Source: Geminocystis sp. NIES-3709 | Lineage (GTDB): Bacteria > Cyanobacteriota > Cyanobacteriia > Cyanobacteriales > Cyanobacteriaceae | Direction of reading: 5' to 3' | Assembly: GCF_001548115.1 (NCBI RefSeq) | Contig: NZ_AP014821.1 | Coordinates: 2,669,262 to 2,733,261 of the forward strand | DNA length: 64,000 nucleotides | Part shown: positions 55,292 to 64,000 of the stretch, one piece after another | How the letters are laid out: every line of letters begins with the position of its first letter | Numbering within the stretch: the first letter of the stretch is position 1 | The notes under the pieces: generated by a model | Told to the model about the DNA's origin: nothing | Databases searched by the model: none | Seen by the model: only the letters and a program-made list of their open reading frames with translations | Program-made: the position numbers and the translations under genes

Positions 55292-56635
55292 ATGCTGGAA
55301 TTACTACCTCTTTTTTTACCTATTAATCCTTCTATAATCTATAGTCAAAACCCTCAAAATAGTGAAATCGTCACTGAAAATCAGACAGTGCGCCCTCTAT
55401 CGGGACAATTAAATAAAATATCAGTATTTAATAGTAATAGTCCAGAATTAGTTTTAGGTGAAGGAATTTTACTCTCTACTTTTCCTCAAGACAACAAAAC
55501 TGATGCAACAGCCCATTTAAACTTTCCCTTTGAGGGTAGATTCGATATTTTTGCTCATCATGTATCCAAACCACCCACAGAAGATGATCAAAGAACTTTG
55601 TACTTAGGTATTATTGTTCATAATCCTAGTCAAGAAAGTATCTCGATCGACATTTTAGAGGGAGCAAGTTACTTAAGTCAACCTGATGCACCTTTTATTA
55701 CCCTTCCGTCACAAGTAGAAGGAAGTAATATTTATGCAGGGCCGGGTAGTAGAGTTATGGGAGAAATTTTACAAGGCAAACGTCAAGAAATCTTCCCCCC
55801 CAATGTCATTATTCCAGCAGGAGAAAGTCGGATGTTATTAAATGCACCCATTCCTATCCATAGTTTAACACCACCTATAAACGGTCGATCGACTTATCTG
55901 AGACTATATAGTAGTGGAAAAGTCTATGTGGCAAGTCTGGCAATGTATCAAGACGAAGATAACAAGCCTCCTAGTCTATCTCAATGGCAAAATCTTTTAC
56001 AAAATGCTTCTTTATCCACCCCTAGAGATAAAACTCCGACACCTCCAGAAGCACAAGGACAAAGAATTTATGGTAGAGTAGCTGGTGTATCTCAAGGTAA
56101 TATGTGGAAAACAGATTTAACCGATTCCCCTTCAACTCAATTATTGACGATTCCTAACTCTGGAGAGGCTTTTTCCTATGGTTTAAGTACCCTTATCGGT
56201 GGTACATTAGGAACAAATCAAATTCAGACTGCTCCTCTTTTAGTAAGATACCCTGACACAGCTTATAGTGCTCACGGTAATTATGGCTTACAGTATAGTT
56301 TAACTTTACCTTTGTTTAATCCTAGTAACGAAACCAAAACCGTTAATATTGCCATTTCTACCCCTGTTAAACAAGATACTCCGGGAGTTAATTTTTTAAA
56401 TCATCTACCTACTCAGACATTTTTTCGAGGTTTAGTACAGGTAAAATATAATGATGATAATAATATACCTCGCTTACAATATTTTCATTTAGTGCAAAAA
56501 AGAGGAGAAAAAGGGGAAAATTTAGTTACTTTAACAATGCCACCACAAACTCAAAAATTAGTATCCGTTGATTTTCTTTATCCTCCTGATGCGACTCCTC
56601 CCCAAATTTTGACGGTATCAACAGATGGAAATTAA
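55292..56635 (+). CDS. DUF3370 domain-containing protein
   Basis: 447 residues with a short hydrophobic leader (MLELLPLFLPINPSIIYSQ) that may be a signal peptide. The DUF3370 body has VRPLSGQLNKISVFN, FPFEGRFDIFAHHVSKPP, YAGPGSRVMGEILQGKRQ and YPDTAYSAHGNYGLQYSLTL. The family is largely cyanobacterial and probably secreted or outer-membrane-associated; function unknown. Monocistronic, divergent from the binding-protein gene. Confidence 0.83.
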   Translation: MLELLPLFLPINPSIIYSQNPQNSEIVTENQTVRPLSGQLNKISVFNSNSPELVLGEGILLSTFPQDNKTDATAHLNFPFEGRFDIFAHHVSKPPTEDDQRTLYLGIIVHNPSQESISIDILEGASYLSQPDAPFITLPSQVEGSNIYAGPGSRVMGEILQGKRQEIFPPNVIIPAGESRMLLNAPIPIHSLTPPINGRSTYLRLYSSGKVYVASLAMYQDEDNKPPSLSQWQNLLQNASLSTPRDKTPTPPEAQGQRIYGRVAGVSQGNMWKTDLTDSPSTQLLTIPNSGEAFSYGLSTLIGGTLGTNQIQTAPLLVRYPDTAYSAHGNYGLQYSLTLPLFNPSNETKTVNIAISTPVKQDTPGVNFLNHLPTQTFFRGLVQVKYNDDNNIPRLQYFHLVQKRGEKGENLVTLTMPPQTQKLVSVDFLYPPDATPPQILTVSTDGN

Positions 56636-56693
56636 AGAGGAAGAAAAGCAATTCTATTTATCCATTCTTCATTAGTAAGAATTTCTTAAATTA

Positions 56694-56795
56694 AAATATA
56701 GCGTTTTTCATGGTTACGGGGTACAAAAATAAAATTAAAGTTTCGCTGATTAAAAGATTTAAGCGTACCTCATAAGGGTAAAAATTGCTATATTT
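56694..56795. repeat. Possible miniature inverted-repeat element
   Basis: AAATATAGCGTTTTTCAT at the left and the complement of AAATATAGCAATTTTTAC at the right surround about 65 bases that hold a second inverted pair (GGGGTAC / GTACCTC). The outer TATAGCGTTT end resembles the junction at 4501-4516 beside the IS630 remnant, so it may derive from that element. Confidence 0.4.
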
Positions 56796-56812
56796 AGTTA
56801 CTTTAATAAAAA

Positions 56813-57601
56813 TTATTTAGTACCGTTGATTAACCCTCGTCTATTTTTATCATTAACAGATGTTTCCATAAATTTGACAAGATGATTTATGTGTTCGTTG
56901 TCGCACAAATATTCTAATTCTTTCAATGCTTGATTAATTGTTAAGCCTGATCGATAAAGGATTTTGTAGGCTTTTTTCATCAAAGAAATTTCTTGGATTT
57001 CAAAATTATTACGTTTTAATGCTACAAGATTTAACGATCGTACATGGGAGGGGTTGCCTTCGACTAACATATAAGGTGGTACATCTCGATCGATCCTACT
57101 CATACCGCCTAACATTGCCATTCTACCAACTTTTACGAATTGGTGAATACCTAACATACCACCGATGACTGCTTTTGATTCTACTTCCACATGACCTGCT
57201 AAGGCAACAGAATTGGCAATAACAATACGATCGCCTAAAATACAATTATGGGCAACATGAACATAAGCCATCAAAAGATTATCATTGCCGATGACAGTTT
57301 CTTCTCCTTCTCCCGTCGCACGATTAACGGTAACATATTCTCGGATGGTATTGCGATCGCCAATTTTAACAAAACTTTTCGCACCTTTATATTTTAGATC
57401 TTGAGGCGATAAACCTAAAGCCGCACCGGGAAAAATTTGATTATCGCAACCAATTTCAATAGCTCCAGAAATAACAACATTTGCACCGACAACTGTATTA
57501 GCACCAATTTTTACATCAGCACCAATTACCACATTAGGCCCAATTTCCACAGTAGGATCTAATTCAGCGTTAGGATCAATAATAGCAGTAGGATGTATCA
57601 C
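56813..57601 (-). CDS. lpxA: Acyl-ACP--UDP-N-acetylglucosamine O-acyltransferase LpxA
   Basis: 262 residues from a GTG start (IHPTAIIDPNAELDP). A left-handed beta-helix of hexapeptide repeats (about 1-190), then a helical C-terminal part. The catalytic His is in AYVHVAHNCILGD, near 115-120, and the C-terminal HQFVKVGRMAMLGG is conserved. First step of lipid A synthesis: it acylates UDP-GlcNAc. It lies 110 bases after fabZ on the same strand, a usual pairing. Confidence 0.95.
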   Translation of the reverse strand: MIHPTAIIDPNAELDPTVEIGPNVVIGADVKIGANTVVGANVVISGAIEIGCDNQIFPGAALGLSPQDLKYKGAKSFVKIGDRNTIREYVTVNRATGEGEETVIGNDNLLMAYVHVAHNCILGDRIVIANSVALAGHVEVESKAVIGGMLGIHQFVKVGRMAMLGGMSRIDRDVPPYMLVEGNPSHVRSLNLVALKRNNFEIQEISLMKKAYKILYRSGLTINQALKELEYLCDNEHINHLVKFMETSVNDKNRRGLINGTK

Positions 57602-57711
57602 AGTTCGTAAAATAAATTAATGGTATATTTGATGAAATTAGTAATCGAGAATGGACAAAAAAAATCAAGGGATTTTTAAATATACAATTTATCTCATTCA
57701 GGTATTAAAAA

Positions 57712-58191
57712 TTAATCGATAAGAGAAAATAGCATTTCTGCTTCTACAACTAATTGTCCATCAACTAACCCTTGACCTTGCATTTTAGCAATACGATTAC
57801 GTTTAAAAGACAGTAACTCTACTGTAATAATTAATTGATCTCCAGGAATAACAGGGCGACGAAACCTCGCTTTATCAACTCCTGCATAGGCAAAAAACTT
57901 ACCTTTCATACCGGGTAAAAGAGTTAAAATCACTCCTCCCACTTGTGCCATCGCCTCTAATTGCAATACCCCCGGCATTAAAGGTTTTCCCGGAATATGC
58001 CCGGGGAAAAAAGGTTCATTGATGGTGACATTTTTAATACCTGTAGCTTTTTTTCCTTCTGTATAGTCTATAATTCGATCGACTAAAGCAAAAGGATAAC
58101 GATGGGGTAATAATTCTTGAATTTCCGTGACAGAAAAGGTTATCGGAGTATTTTTCGTTAAATCTTGTTCTTTTTCTGCTATTTGTTCCAT
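57712..58191 (-). CDS. fabZ: 3-hydroxyacyl-ACP dehydratase FabZ
   Basis: 159 residues, hot-dog fold. The active-site motif [14 protein letters not shown] (His) and the Glu in [13 protein letters not shown] are present, with [14 protein letters not shown] between them. It dehydrates 3-hydroxyacyl-ACP in fatty-acid elongation and competes with LpxA for the same acyl chain, which explains the adjacency. About 100 bases separate it from the upstream LpxB-related gene. lpxC is not in the window. Confidence 0.96.
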   Translation of the reverse strand: MEQIAEKEQDLTKNTPITFSVTEIQELLPHRYPFALVDRIIDYTEGKKATGIKNVTINEPFFPGHIPGKPLMPGVLQLEAMAQVGGVILTLLPGMKGKFFAYAGVDKARFRRPVIPGDQLIITVELLSFKRNRIAKMQGQGLVDGQLVVEAEMLFSLID

Positions 58192-58294
58192 TGATGATAT
58201 TTCCTGAAGACACTTGTCAACGAGCCTTAATTAGAATATCACGAAGAAGTAAAATAATTAACTGTTAAATTTCTCAAAAACTTTTCTTCAGTAT

Positions 58295-59575
58295 CTATAT
58301 TATGGGAAAAGTATCTGTTAATAATATAATTTGCCTGACTATTTCTGCTATTTTTATACTTGCCCCAGAATTCCCTCTAACAGCTTGTAAATTTTTTTGC
58401 ATCATAACTAACTTTTCTCTATTTTCTAACAAATCTAATACTAAATTTCCTACTTCTTCTACTGTTAAATAACCGATTAATTCAGGGACAATTTCTTTTT
58501 TTGCCCAAATATTTGGCCAAGCATATAATTTTTTATTTTTTATAGCAAATCTTACCACGATCGAGTTTATTAACTTAGCAAAATAATTTCCTATAATGGG
58601 TAAATTAGCTAAAATTCCGGGTAAGCCATCCCATGATTTCATTGCCTCTAATTGATATAAAGGAATTAATACTATCATCGGAATTGCTAACGCTCCTAAT
58701 TGAGCAGTATTTGCCCCTACTGTTGTTAAACAAAGATTACAATTCATTAATTCTTCATAAGCAGGAAATTTAGTAATTAATTTAATTTTTAAACCTTGGG
58801 ATGTTTGTAAATAAAGTTGTTGTTCTTCTTCAATTAATTCTACTGTTATATTCCCTAGTTTTTCGATTAAAGAATTATTTTTTATATTACCATAACTAGC
58901 TAAATTTTCTGGAGAAATTGTCGGAGCAAGAGGAATAATAAAGTCAATATTGCTATTTTTGTTATTAATATATTGTGCGATCGAGCTTAAAAAAGGAATA
59001 CCTTGAGTTAATTTACTAGCCTTAGAACCGGGTAATAATCCAATTTTTATACTATTTTGAATAGTCTTATTTTCTTCTTCTTTTAAAATACTTATATCTG
59101 CCATTAAATCTCCCACAATAGTGCATTTTTGATGAAATTTATCAGGTATTTTCTCAATAACAGCGTCATTCATAACGGCAAAATAATCAATATATCGATA
59201 CCAACGAGCATCCCATTCAGCATAAATTAAACTTTGAAAACCCAGTCTTTTTGCAATAACTAAAGTAAAAAATTGATCCCCACCTAAAAAGATAACTAAA
59301 CCCCTCGAATACCAATCCCAATTATTCGCTGTTTTTCCCCATAATAAAAAGCTAAAAAAATTATTTGCTGACTGAATACGATCGATTTCTTGCCACTTAC
59401 TAGCAATGTTAACCTCATTACCCGTAGCGTGAGGACAAGGTGATAAAATTAAAGAGATGCGAATCTGATCATTAATATTCCCTAATTTTGCTCTAATTTG
59501 CTTAATAACAGGTAAAACCCATGTGGTTATTTCTCCTGGGCCGTTAGATAATATTACTATGTCAAAATTACTCAT
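58295..59575 (-). CDS. Lipid-A-disaccharide synthase-related glycosyltransferase-like protein
   Basis: 426 residues. It starts FDIVILSNGPGEITTWVLPV, the family opening, which differs from the true LpxB start (FxxxGExSGD). The middle has GLVIFLGGDQFFTLVIAKRL and KIGLLPGSKASKL, and the C-terminal half has LTTVGANTAQLGALAIPMIV, a donor-site-like block. It is a paralogue found beside lpx genes in cyanobacteria. It may act on lipid A or another glycolipid, but no substrate is known. Upstream of fabZ-lpxA on the same strand. Confidence 0.82.
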   Translation of the reverse strand: MSNFDIVILSNGPGEITTWVLPVIKQIRAKLGNINDQIRISLILSPCPHATGNEVNIASKWQEIDRIQSANNFFSFLLWGKTANNWDWYSRGLVIFLGGDQFFTLVIAKRLGFQSLIYAEWDARWYRYIDYFAVMNDAVIEKIPDKFHQKCTIVGDLMADISILKEEENKTIQNSIKIGLLPGSKASKLTQGIPFLSSIAQYINNKNSNIDFIIPLAPTISPENLASYGNIKNNSLIEKLGNITVELIEEEQQLYLQTSQGLKIKLITKFPAYEELMNCNLCLTTVGANTAQLGALAIPMIVLIPLYQLEAMKSWDGLPGILANLPIIGNYFAKLINSIVVRFAIKNKKLYAWPNIWAKKEIVPELIGYLTVEEVGNLVLDLLENREKLVMMQKNLQAVRGNSGASIKIAEIVRQIILLTDTFPII

Positions 59576-59627
59576 TAGTTAATATAATAGCAATCAATTT
59601 TCCTGTTAATTATACCGTTTTAATTTA

Positions 59628-59665
59628 ACCTGCTACCTAACACCTAAAATCTAACATCTAACACT
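59628..59665. repeat. CCTAACACCTAAAATCTAAC-type short repeats
   Basis: Several heptamer-like TAACA(C/T)CTAA steps just upstream of the GH13 gene, of the same class as 22788-22917. Confidence 0.5.
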
Positions 59666-59683
59666 TTTTTTATAATAATTCTG

Positions 59684-61141
59684 ATGAATATTAATACTCC
59701 GGATTGGGTTAAAGACGCTATTTTTTATCAAATATTTCCCGATCGATTTGCTAAAGGAAATCCCCCTTACCCTTATAATAACTATTGGCAATCCTCCAAC
59801 CTCGAATCATGGGAAACTATACCAACTCCACAAAAATATAAAGGTGGCAACTTTTGGGGAATTATCGAAAAACTAGATTATCTTCAAGATTTAGGCATCA
59901 ACGCCATTTATTTTACTCCTATTTTTCAATCTACCTGTAACCATCGTTATCATACCCATGATTACTACCAAATTGATCCTCTTTTAGGGGGGAATCATAG
60001 CTTTAAGGAATTTTTGAAACAAGCCCATCAAAGAGATATTAAAGTAGTCTTAGACGGGGTTTTTAATCATGTGGGGCGAGGATTCTTCTTTTTTAATGAT
60101 ATTCTTGAAAATGGCCCTAATTCTCCTTGGTTAGATTGGTTTAACATTAAAGGATGGCCTTTATCTGCTTATGATGGCTTTTTTCCTGCTAATTATGAGA
60201 GTTGGATTGATAACCGTGCTTTACCCCAATTTAATCATCGTAATCCACAGGTGAGAGAATATATCATGCAAGTGGCAGAATATTGGCTTCATCAAGGTAT
60301 TGACGGATGGCGGTTAGATGTGCCAAATGAAGTGAAAGAGGAAGGTTTTTGGCAGGAATTTCGTACACGGGTTAAAGCCATTAATCCTAATGCTTATATT
60401 GTCGGAGAAATTTGGACGGATGCTCGTCAATGGTTAGACGGTAGTCAATTTGACGGAGTAATGAATTATCTTTTTACGGGTGCAACGATGGCTTTTTGTG
60501 GTGGCGATCGTATTTTAAAAGAGTATGTAGAAAAACCCCCTTATGATCCTTATCCGGCTATTAATGCTCAACAATATCAGAAAAAAATAGAATATTTATT
60601 AAGTCTTTATGATTGGGAAATTACCTTAACTCAACTTAACTTATTAGCAAGTCATGATACTGCAAGATTATTAACGATCGCTGGAAATGACATTAAAACT
60701 GTAGAATTATGTACACTACTACTATTTACGTTTCCGGGTGCCCCTAGTATTTATTATGGAGATGAATTAGGCTTACAAGGAGGTTTAGATCCAGATTCAC
60801 GACGTAGTTTTCCTGAGTTTCAAGAAGGGAATCAACATTTGTGGAATTACCACAAAAAACTAATTAAATTAAGACATCAATATCCCGCTTTAAGAAGAGG
60901 TAAATATCAAGTATTAAAAGCACAAGAAAATATTTATATTTTTAGTCGTGAATTAGATAAAGAAAAGATAATAATAGCAATTAATATAGGTAATAAATCA
61001 CAAGAAATTACTTTAGAGTTAGAAGAAAATGTTAATAAAATTATCTGGGGAGAAGGCTCATTTTTGATCGATAAAATACCAGAACATTATATCCTATCTT
61101 TAAGGTTAAAACCTCGTGATAGCTTAATTTTACTAAACTGA
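59684..61141 (+). CDS. GH13 alpha-amylase family glycosidase (neopullulanase/cyclomaltodextrinase-like)
   Basis: 485 residues, no signal peptide, so probably acts on internal glycogen or maltodextrin. The conserved regions are VVLDGVFNHVG (I), GWRLDVPNEV with the nucleophile Asp (II), YIVGEIWTDARQWLDG with the acid Glu (III) and LNLLASHDTARLL (IV). The barrel starts at DAIFYQIFPDRFAKGNPPYP. The N-terminal starch-binding-like domain of classical neopullulanases is absent, so it is a short form. The C-terminal beta domain is complete. Monocistronic. Confidence 0.9.
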   Translation: MNINTPDWVKDAIFYQIFPDRFAKGNPPYPYNNYWQSSNLESWETIPTPQKYKGGNFWGIIEKLDYLQDLGINAIYFTPIFQSTCNHRYHTHDYYQIDPLLGGNHSFKEFLKQAHQRDIKVVLDGVFNHVGRGFFFFNDILENGPNSPWLDWFNIKGWPLSAYDGFFPANYESWIDNRALPQFNHRNPQVREYIMQVAEYWLHQGIDGWRLDVPNEVKEEGFWQEFRTRVKAINPNAYIVGEIWTDARQWLDGSQFDGVMNYLFTGATMAFCGGDRILKEYVEKPPYDPYPAINAQQYQKKIEYLLSLYDWEITLTQLNLLASHDTARLLTIAGNDIKTVELCTLLLFTFPGAPSIYYGDELGLQGGLDPDSRRSFPEFQEGNQHLWNYHKKLIKLRHQYPALRRGKYQVLKAQENIYIFSRELDKEKIIIAINIGNKSQEITLELEENVNKIIWGEGSFLIDKIPEHYILSLRLKPRDSLILLN

Positions 61142-61331
61142 ACAATTGATAATTATTCTTATTGTTAGGAAAATATCCACTTAAAAATTTTAAAAATCTT
61201 ATTTAAAGTCAGCTTAGTAAATGGAAGGTTTTTTCAACTGAGATTAAACTATATTACAAAGTCAAAAAATAAGGAATATTATCGTTTTTGTATTAATTGT
61301 CAATTGTCAACTATCAATTGTCCATTACTTG

Positions 61332-61508
61332 CTAGGCATTAGAGGCAAAAAAGGCGATCGCAATTACTCCCCCTACTAGAATAAACCCAAGAATGCCCAA
61401 AATAAGATAATTTCTTTGTTCTTTTTTGGTTGGTGGTTCAGCTTGATAAACTTTTGGTTCATTGGCGAAATTATTGATTCTCCCACCGTCTTCAGTGGTA
61501 TATGGCAT
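61332..61508 (-). CDS. psb34: Photosystem II assembly protein Psb34
   Basis: 58 residues: MPYTTEDGGRINNFANEPKV, then YQAEPPTKKEQRNYLI, then one hydrophobic helix and FFASNA. This fits the Synechocystis ssl1498/Psb34 type, a single-helix protein found on PSII assembly intermediates. The conserved N-terminal arm (MPYTTEEGGRLNNFA in others) is clear. One membrane segment, about 35-54, contains a HIP1 site. Family match is from memory but strong. Confidence 0.85.
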   Translation of the reverse strand: MPYTTEDGGRINNFANEPKVYQAEPPTKKEQRNYLILGILGFILVGGVIAIAFFASNA

Positions 61509-61669
61509 ATTATTAACCTCTTATAATTAAATTTAACGGATAGTCAACCATCCATGTTAAATTTTACACTGTTTTTGTAATTATTCTTAACTTATCTTAA
61601 AATTTTAAAAAGTAACTTAAATTAATACAAAATTTTAAACGGCTCTCAATTGGCGAGTGCTATTACCAG

Positions 61670-63487
61670 TTATTGCTTTCTAGCTTCTATTACTTTAATA
61701 AATTCAGAATGACTAATTTTAAAAGAATCATCAATTTTTTCTACGGTAAAGTTTCTTTCTTCTTTCTGAGTTGAACCATCGGGATAATAATAAGTGTTAT
61801 TCCCTAATAAAGTTATCGATTTTTCATCTTCTTTAATAATTTGTAAGTTTTCTACGGTTATTTGACTAAATTGATTAAAAAATTTGGGATCTAAGTTATC
61901 AGGATTAGCAAATATAGTTCTAGCTTGGTCATACTGTTTTTGAGATACTAAATTATATAATTGTTGTATTGTTGCGATCGCATCATTACCGTTAATAGGT
62001 GGCGTTTCATCAAGAATCACATTGTCTTCGGGATTAGATTCAGGGTTAGATTCACTAATAGATTCGGGATTAGATTCAGGATTAGGAGTATCAGTTACAG
62101 GTTGAGTTTCTGAGTTATTTTGAGCTTTTTCTTCTGCCTGTCTTCTCAATTCCTCTGCCATAATTCTTTCAGATTCAGCTCTTTTTCTTAATCTTTCCGC
62201 TTCTAAACGTTTACTCGCTTCTTCTTCAAGTTTCTGCTTCTGCTGGGCTAATCTAGCTTCTGTTTCTACCTTTAATTTTTCGATATTAGCTAATTCGGCT
62301 TGGGTTTGTTTAACATATTGTAGAAAAATAAATCCCCCAGATAAAGTAACTCCCGCTATCATGGCACTTAAAATTAAGGGTAGCCAACTATTTTTATTTT
62401 CTTCAATATTGCTATTTTCTTGAATAGGTTTTGATACTCGTCCAGAAGTATTACGAGATGGTGATTTTTGTCGTTTACTAACGGAAGTTTCTTGAGAATT
62501 ATAATTTCTTGATGATACTGGGTTGGGAGTATAAACTGGTTTAGGTGTTGAGGATAACTGAGGTTTTTGATAAATTTGATCCTTTGTTACGGCTACTGTA
62601 GGAGATTCTCTCCCTGTGAAAGGCAAAGCAACAGGAATATTTTTACCTTGAGGAATGACAGCAACAGTTTTAATTTCACTTAAATATAAGTCTTGATACA
62701 TCTGTTCTGCGGTAGTGTAACGTTGACTTAAGTCAATTTTCGTTGCTTTTTCTAGTACTCTTTGCAATAATGGATCTAAGTTAGCCACATGATCAGCCCA
62801 TTCTAGTTGACCATTTAATGAATTACTTGAAAATTCGATCGGGTATTTACCTGTTAAACTGTAAATCATGGTCAATCCTAGAGCAAACAAGTCACTACTA
62901 TAGATAGTACGTCCTGTACTTTGTTCTGGTGGCATAAAGCCTCTTGTACCAACGATTACAGAGCTTACCATTGATCCTGAACCTAGGGCAACAGTCCCCA
63001 TTGTTTCTTTAACCGCACCAAAGTCGATTAAGACAGGCTTATTGTCTCGACTACGGACTATAATATTTTCAGGTTTAATATCTCGGTGAATGATTTTTTT
63101 GCTGTGAATGTATTGAAGGGTTTTAAGCAAAGAGGATAAAATATCGTGACATTGAGAAGAATCAACAATACCTAACTGTGCTAAACTTTTACCTTCCACA
63201 TATTCTTGCACAAGGTAAAATCTATCGTTATCCACAAAATAAGCGTATAAAGTAGGGATTTCTGTGCAATGTTGCCCTAAATCTTCTAATACTTGGGCTT
63301 CTTTTCGGAATAAATCTTCAATGACTTCTGCTGATACCCGATGGTTAGAATTAATCGGTTTAAGACGCTTAATAACAATTAACCGTTGAGAAGGCATATG
63401 AGTATCTCTAGCTAAAAAAGTCTCCCCAAAACCTCCTTGAGCTAAAGTATTAACAATTTGATAACGTCCAGCAATTAAAGATTCCAT
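61670..63487 (-). CDS. Membrane-anchored serine/threonine protein kinase
   Basis: 605 residues from the ATG at 63487 (MESLIAGRYQIVNTLAQGGF); the 10-codon longer form would need TTG. The kinase domain covers about 5-270: glycine loop AQGGFGETFLARD, ATP-binding Lys in VIKRLKP, catalytic loop IHRDIKPENI, DFG in VLIDFGAVKETMG, and the PPEQSTGR activation segment. A Ser-rich linker, a membrane helix near 370-390 (ILSAMIAGVTLSGGFIFLQY) and a coiled coil of Glu/Arg/Gln (about 395-465) follow. The periplasmic C-terminal domain (about 500-605) is NTF2-like in look. Probable sensor kinase; ligand unknown. Confidence 0.88.
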   Translation of the reverse strand: MESLIAGRYQIVNTLAQGGFGETFLARDTHMPSQRLIVIKRLKPINSNHRVSAEVIEDLFRKEAQVLEDLGQHCTEIPTLYAYFVDNDRFYLVQEYVEGKSLAQLGIVDSSQCHDILSSLLKTLQYIHSKKIIHRDIKPENIIVRSRDNKPVLIDFGAVKETMGTVALGSGSMVSSVIVGTRGFMPPEQSTGRTIYSSDLFALGLTMIYSLTGKYPIEFSSNSLNGQLEWADHVANLDPLLQRVLEKATKIDLSQRYTTAEQMYQDLYLSEIKTVAVIPQGKNIPVALPFTGRESPTVAVTKDQIYQKPQLSSTPKPVYTPNPVSSRNYNSQETSVSKRQKSPSRNTSGRVSKPIQENSNIEENKNSWLPLILSAMIAGVTLSGGFIFLQYVKQTQAELANIEKLKVETEARLAQQKQKLEEEASKRLEAERLRKRAESERIMAEELRRQAEEKAQNNSETQPVTDTPNPESNPESISESNPESNPEDNVILDETPPINGNDAIATIQQLYNLVSQKQYDQARTIFANPDNLDPKFFNQFSQITVENLQIIKEDEKSITLLGNNTYYYPDGSTQKEERNFTVEKIDDSFKISHSEFIKVIEARKQ

Positions 63488-63517
63488 TTGAGCAAATGTG
63501 CGATTATCGATCGACAA

Positions 63518-63787
63518 TTAATAATAAATTTATTTATTGATCATCTATCTTAACGATTAACGGCTAAGTGTCAACTGGAAATGATATAAATTTGATGTAT
63601 AAAACAAATTAAGATAAAGTTTATTTCTAGTAGTTACTTTTTTATATTTTTCACATTATAACCATCATAAATTATTGATAAACTTTCAAATAGTAAATTT
63701 TGTTATATTTTTACTAGGATTAGCTATTAAGTAATGATCTAAGTTTTATAAAAACTAACATTGTTAATTATTAATTATTTTCTCTTA
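63518..63787. other. AT-rich gap without a recognised feature
   Basis: About 270 bases between the kinase and the HEAT gene, with no frame of note, repeat or RNA recognised. The kinase promoter should lie here. Confidence 0.4.
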
Positions 63788-64000
63788 TTAAAAAAGAAGA
63801 TAATGTTTGGCTTCTTCCGAGACAGCGAGAGATTTATCTTCAGATAATATCATTAAAATTTCTCGTACTTTTTCCCCTCCAAATCTGCCTAATGCCTGTG
63901 CTAAACGGTGGCGAATTTGCCAATCATCATTATTCACAAAAGGAATTAATAAATCGATCGCGCGATCGTCTCCCAATTCCCCTAATGCACTGATAGAAGC
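63788..64000 (-). CDS. HEAT-repeat protein, 3' end only
   Basis: The frame is open past the window edge, so the protein is truncated at its N-terminus here. The seen part, ISALGELGDDRAIDLLIPF, then DWQIRHRLAQALGRFGG, then LSEDKSLAVSEEAKHYL, is made of PBS-type HEAT repeats, as in phycobilin lyases (CpcE) and related proteins. The exact member cannot be told from 70 residues. Confidence 0.75.
   Translation of the reverse strand, partial: ASISALGELGDDRAIDLLIPFVNNDDWQIRHRLAQALGRFGGEKVREILMILSEDKSLAVSEEAKHYLLF

Noticed and set aside
58295-59575. True lipid-A-disaccharide synthase LpxB
   Set aside because: The N-terminal motif is NGPGEITTW rather than the LpxB GExSGD type; it is the LpxB-related paralogue.

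Overview
The window is AT-rich cyanobacterial chromosome. The evidence is the many HIP1-type GCGATCGC octamers, the psb34 photosystem II gene, an InrS-like nickel sensor, several cyanobacteria-typical DUF families (DUF3352, DUF3370, DUF3616, DUF4335), and short repeats of the kind known from these genomes. A unicellular low-GC lineage such as Geminocystis or Cyanobacterium is likely, but this is inference. No tRNA, rRNA or CRISPR array was recognised.

Layout. 1-2.4 kb is the end of a mobile element with an XisF-like serine recombinase, lodged in the Walker A codons of a DndD-type ATPase gene. 2.6-7.5 kb holds a CDF metal exporter, a decayed FG-GAP/RTX paralogue, a TerB/nitrogenase-C protein and accC. 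7.6-12.05 kb is ureC between two inverted, equal-length IS630 copies. 12-20.5 kb carries an M13 peptidase, clpB, a DUF3352 protein and a DUF3616 protein. 20.5-22.2 kb is an IS4 element nested in an older transposase remnant, followed by a duplicated 3' end of the DUF3352 gene. 22.2-30.3 kb has ruvC, gltX, sdhA, an AI-2E transporter, an InrS-like regulator and a DUF4335 protein. An IS701-like element follows.

31.8-48 kb is the most distinctive part. Two giant repeat-rich, RTX-ended surface or secreted proteins flank a TIGR03032 / glycosyltransferase / Uma2 / TPR-GT41 (OGT-like) gene run and two adjacent toxin-antitoxin modules. In both modules the toxin is broken and the antitoxin is intact. 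The two giant proteins share an almost identical 3' module. This could be a surface-glycoprotein locus, but that link is inferred from gene order only.

48-64 kb is mostly housekeeping: a PBP4-type peptidase, rlmN, rsmG, a fused pabA-pabB, a substrate-binding protein, DUF3370, fabZ-lpxA plus an LpxB-related protein, a GH13 amylase, psb34, a Ser/Thr kinase and the start of a HEAT-repeat gene.

A recurring theme is short palindromic repeats inserted in frame inside coding genes: ureC, the IS630 transposases and the glycosyltransferase.
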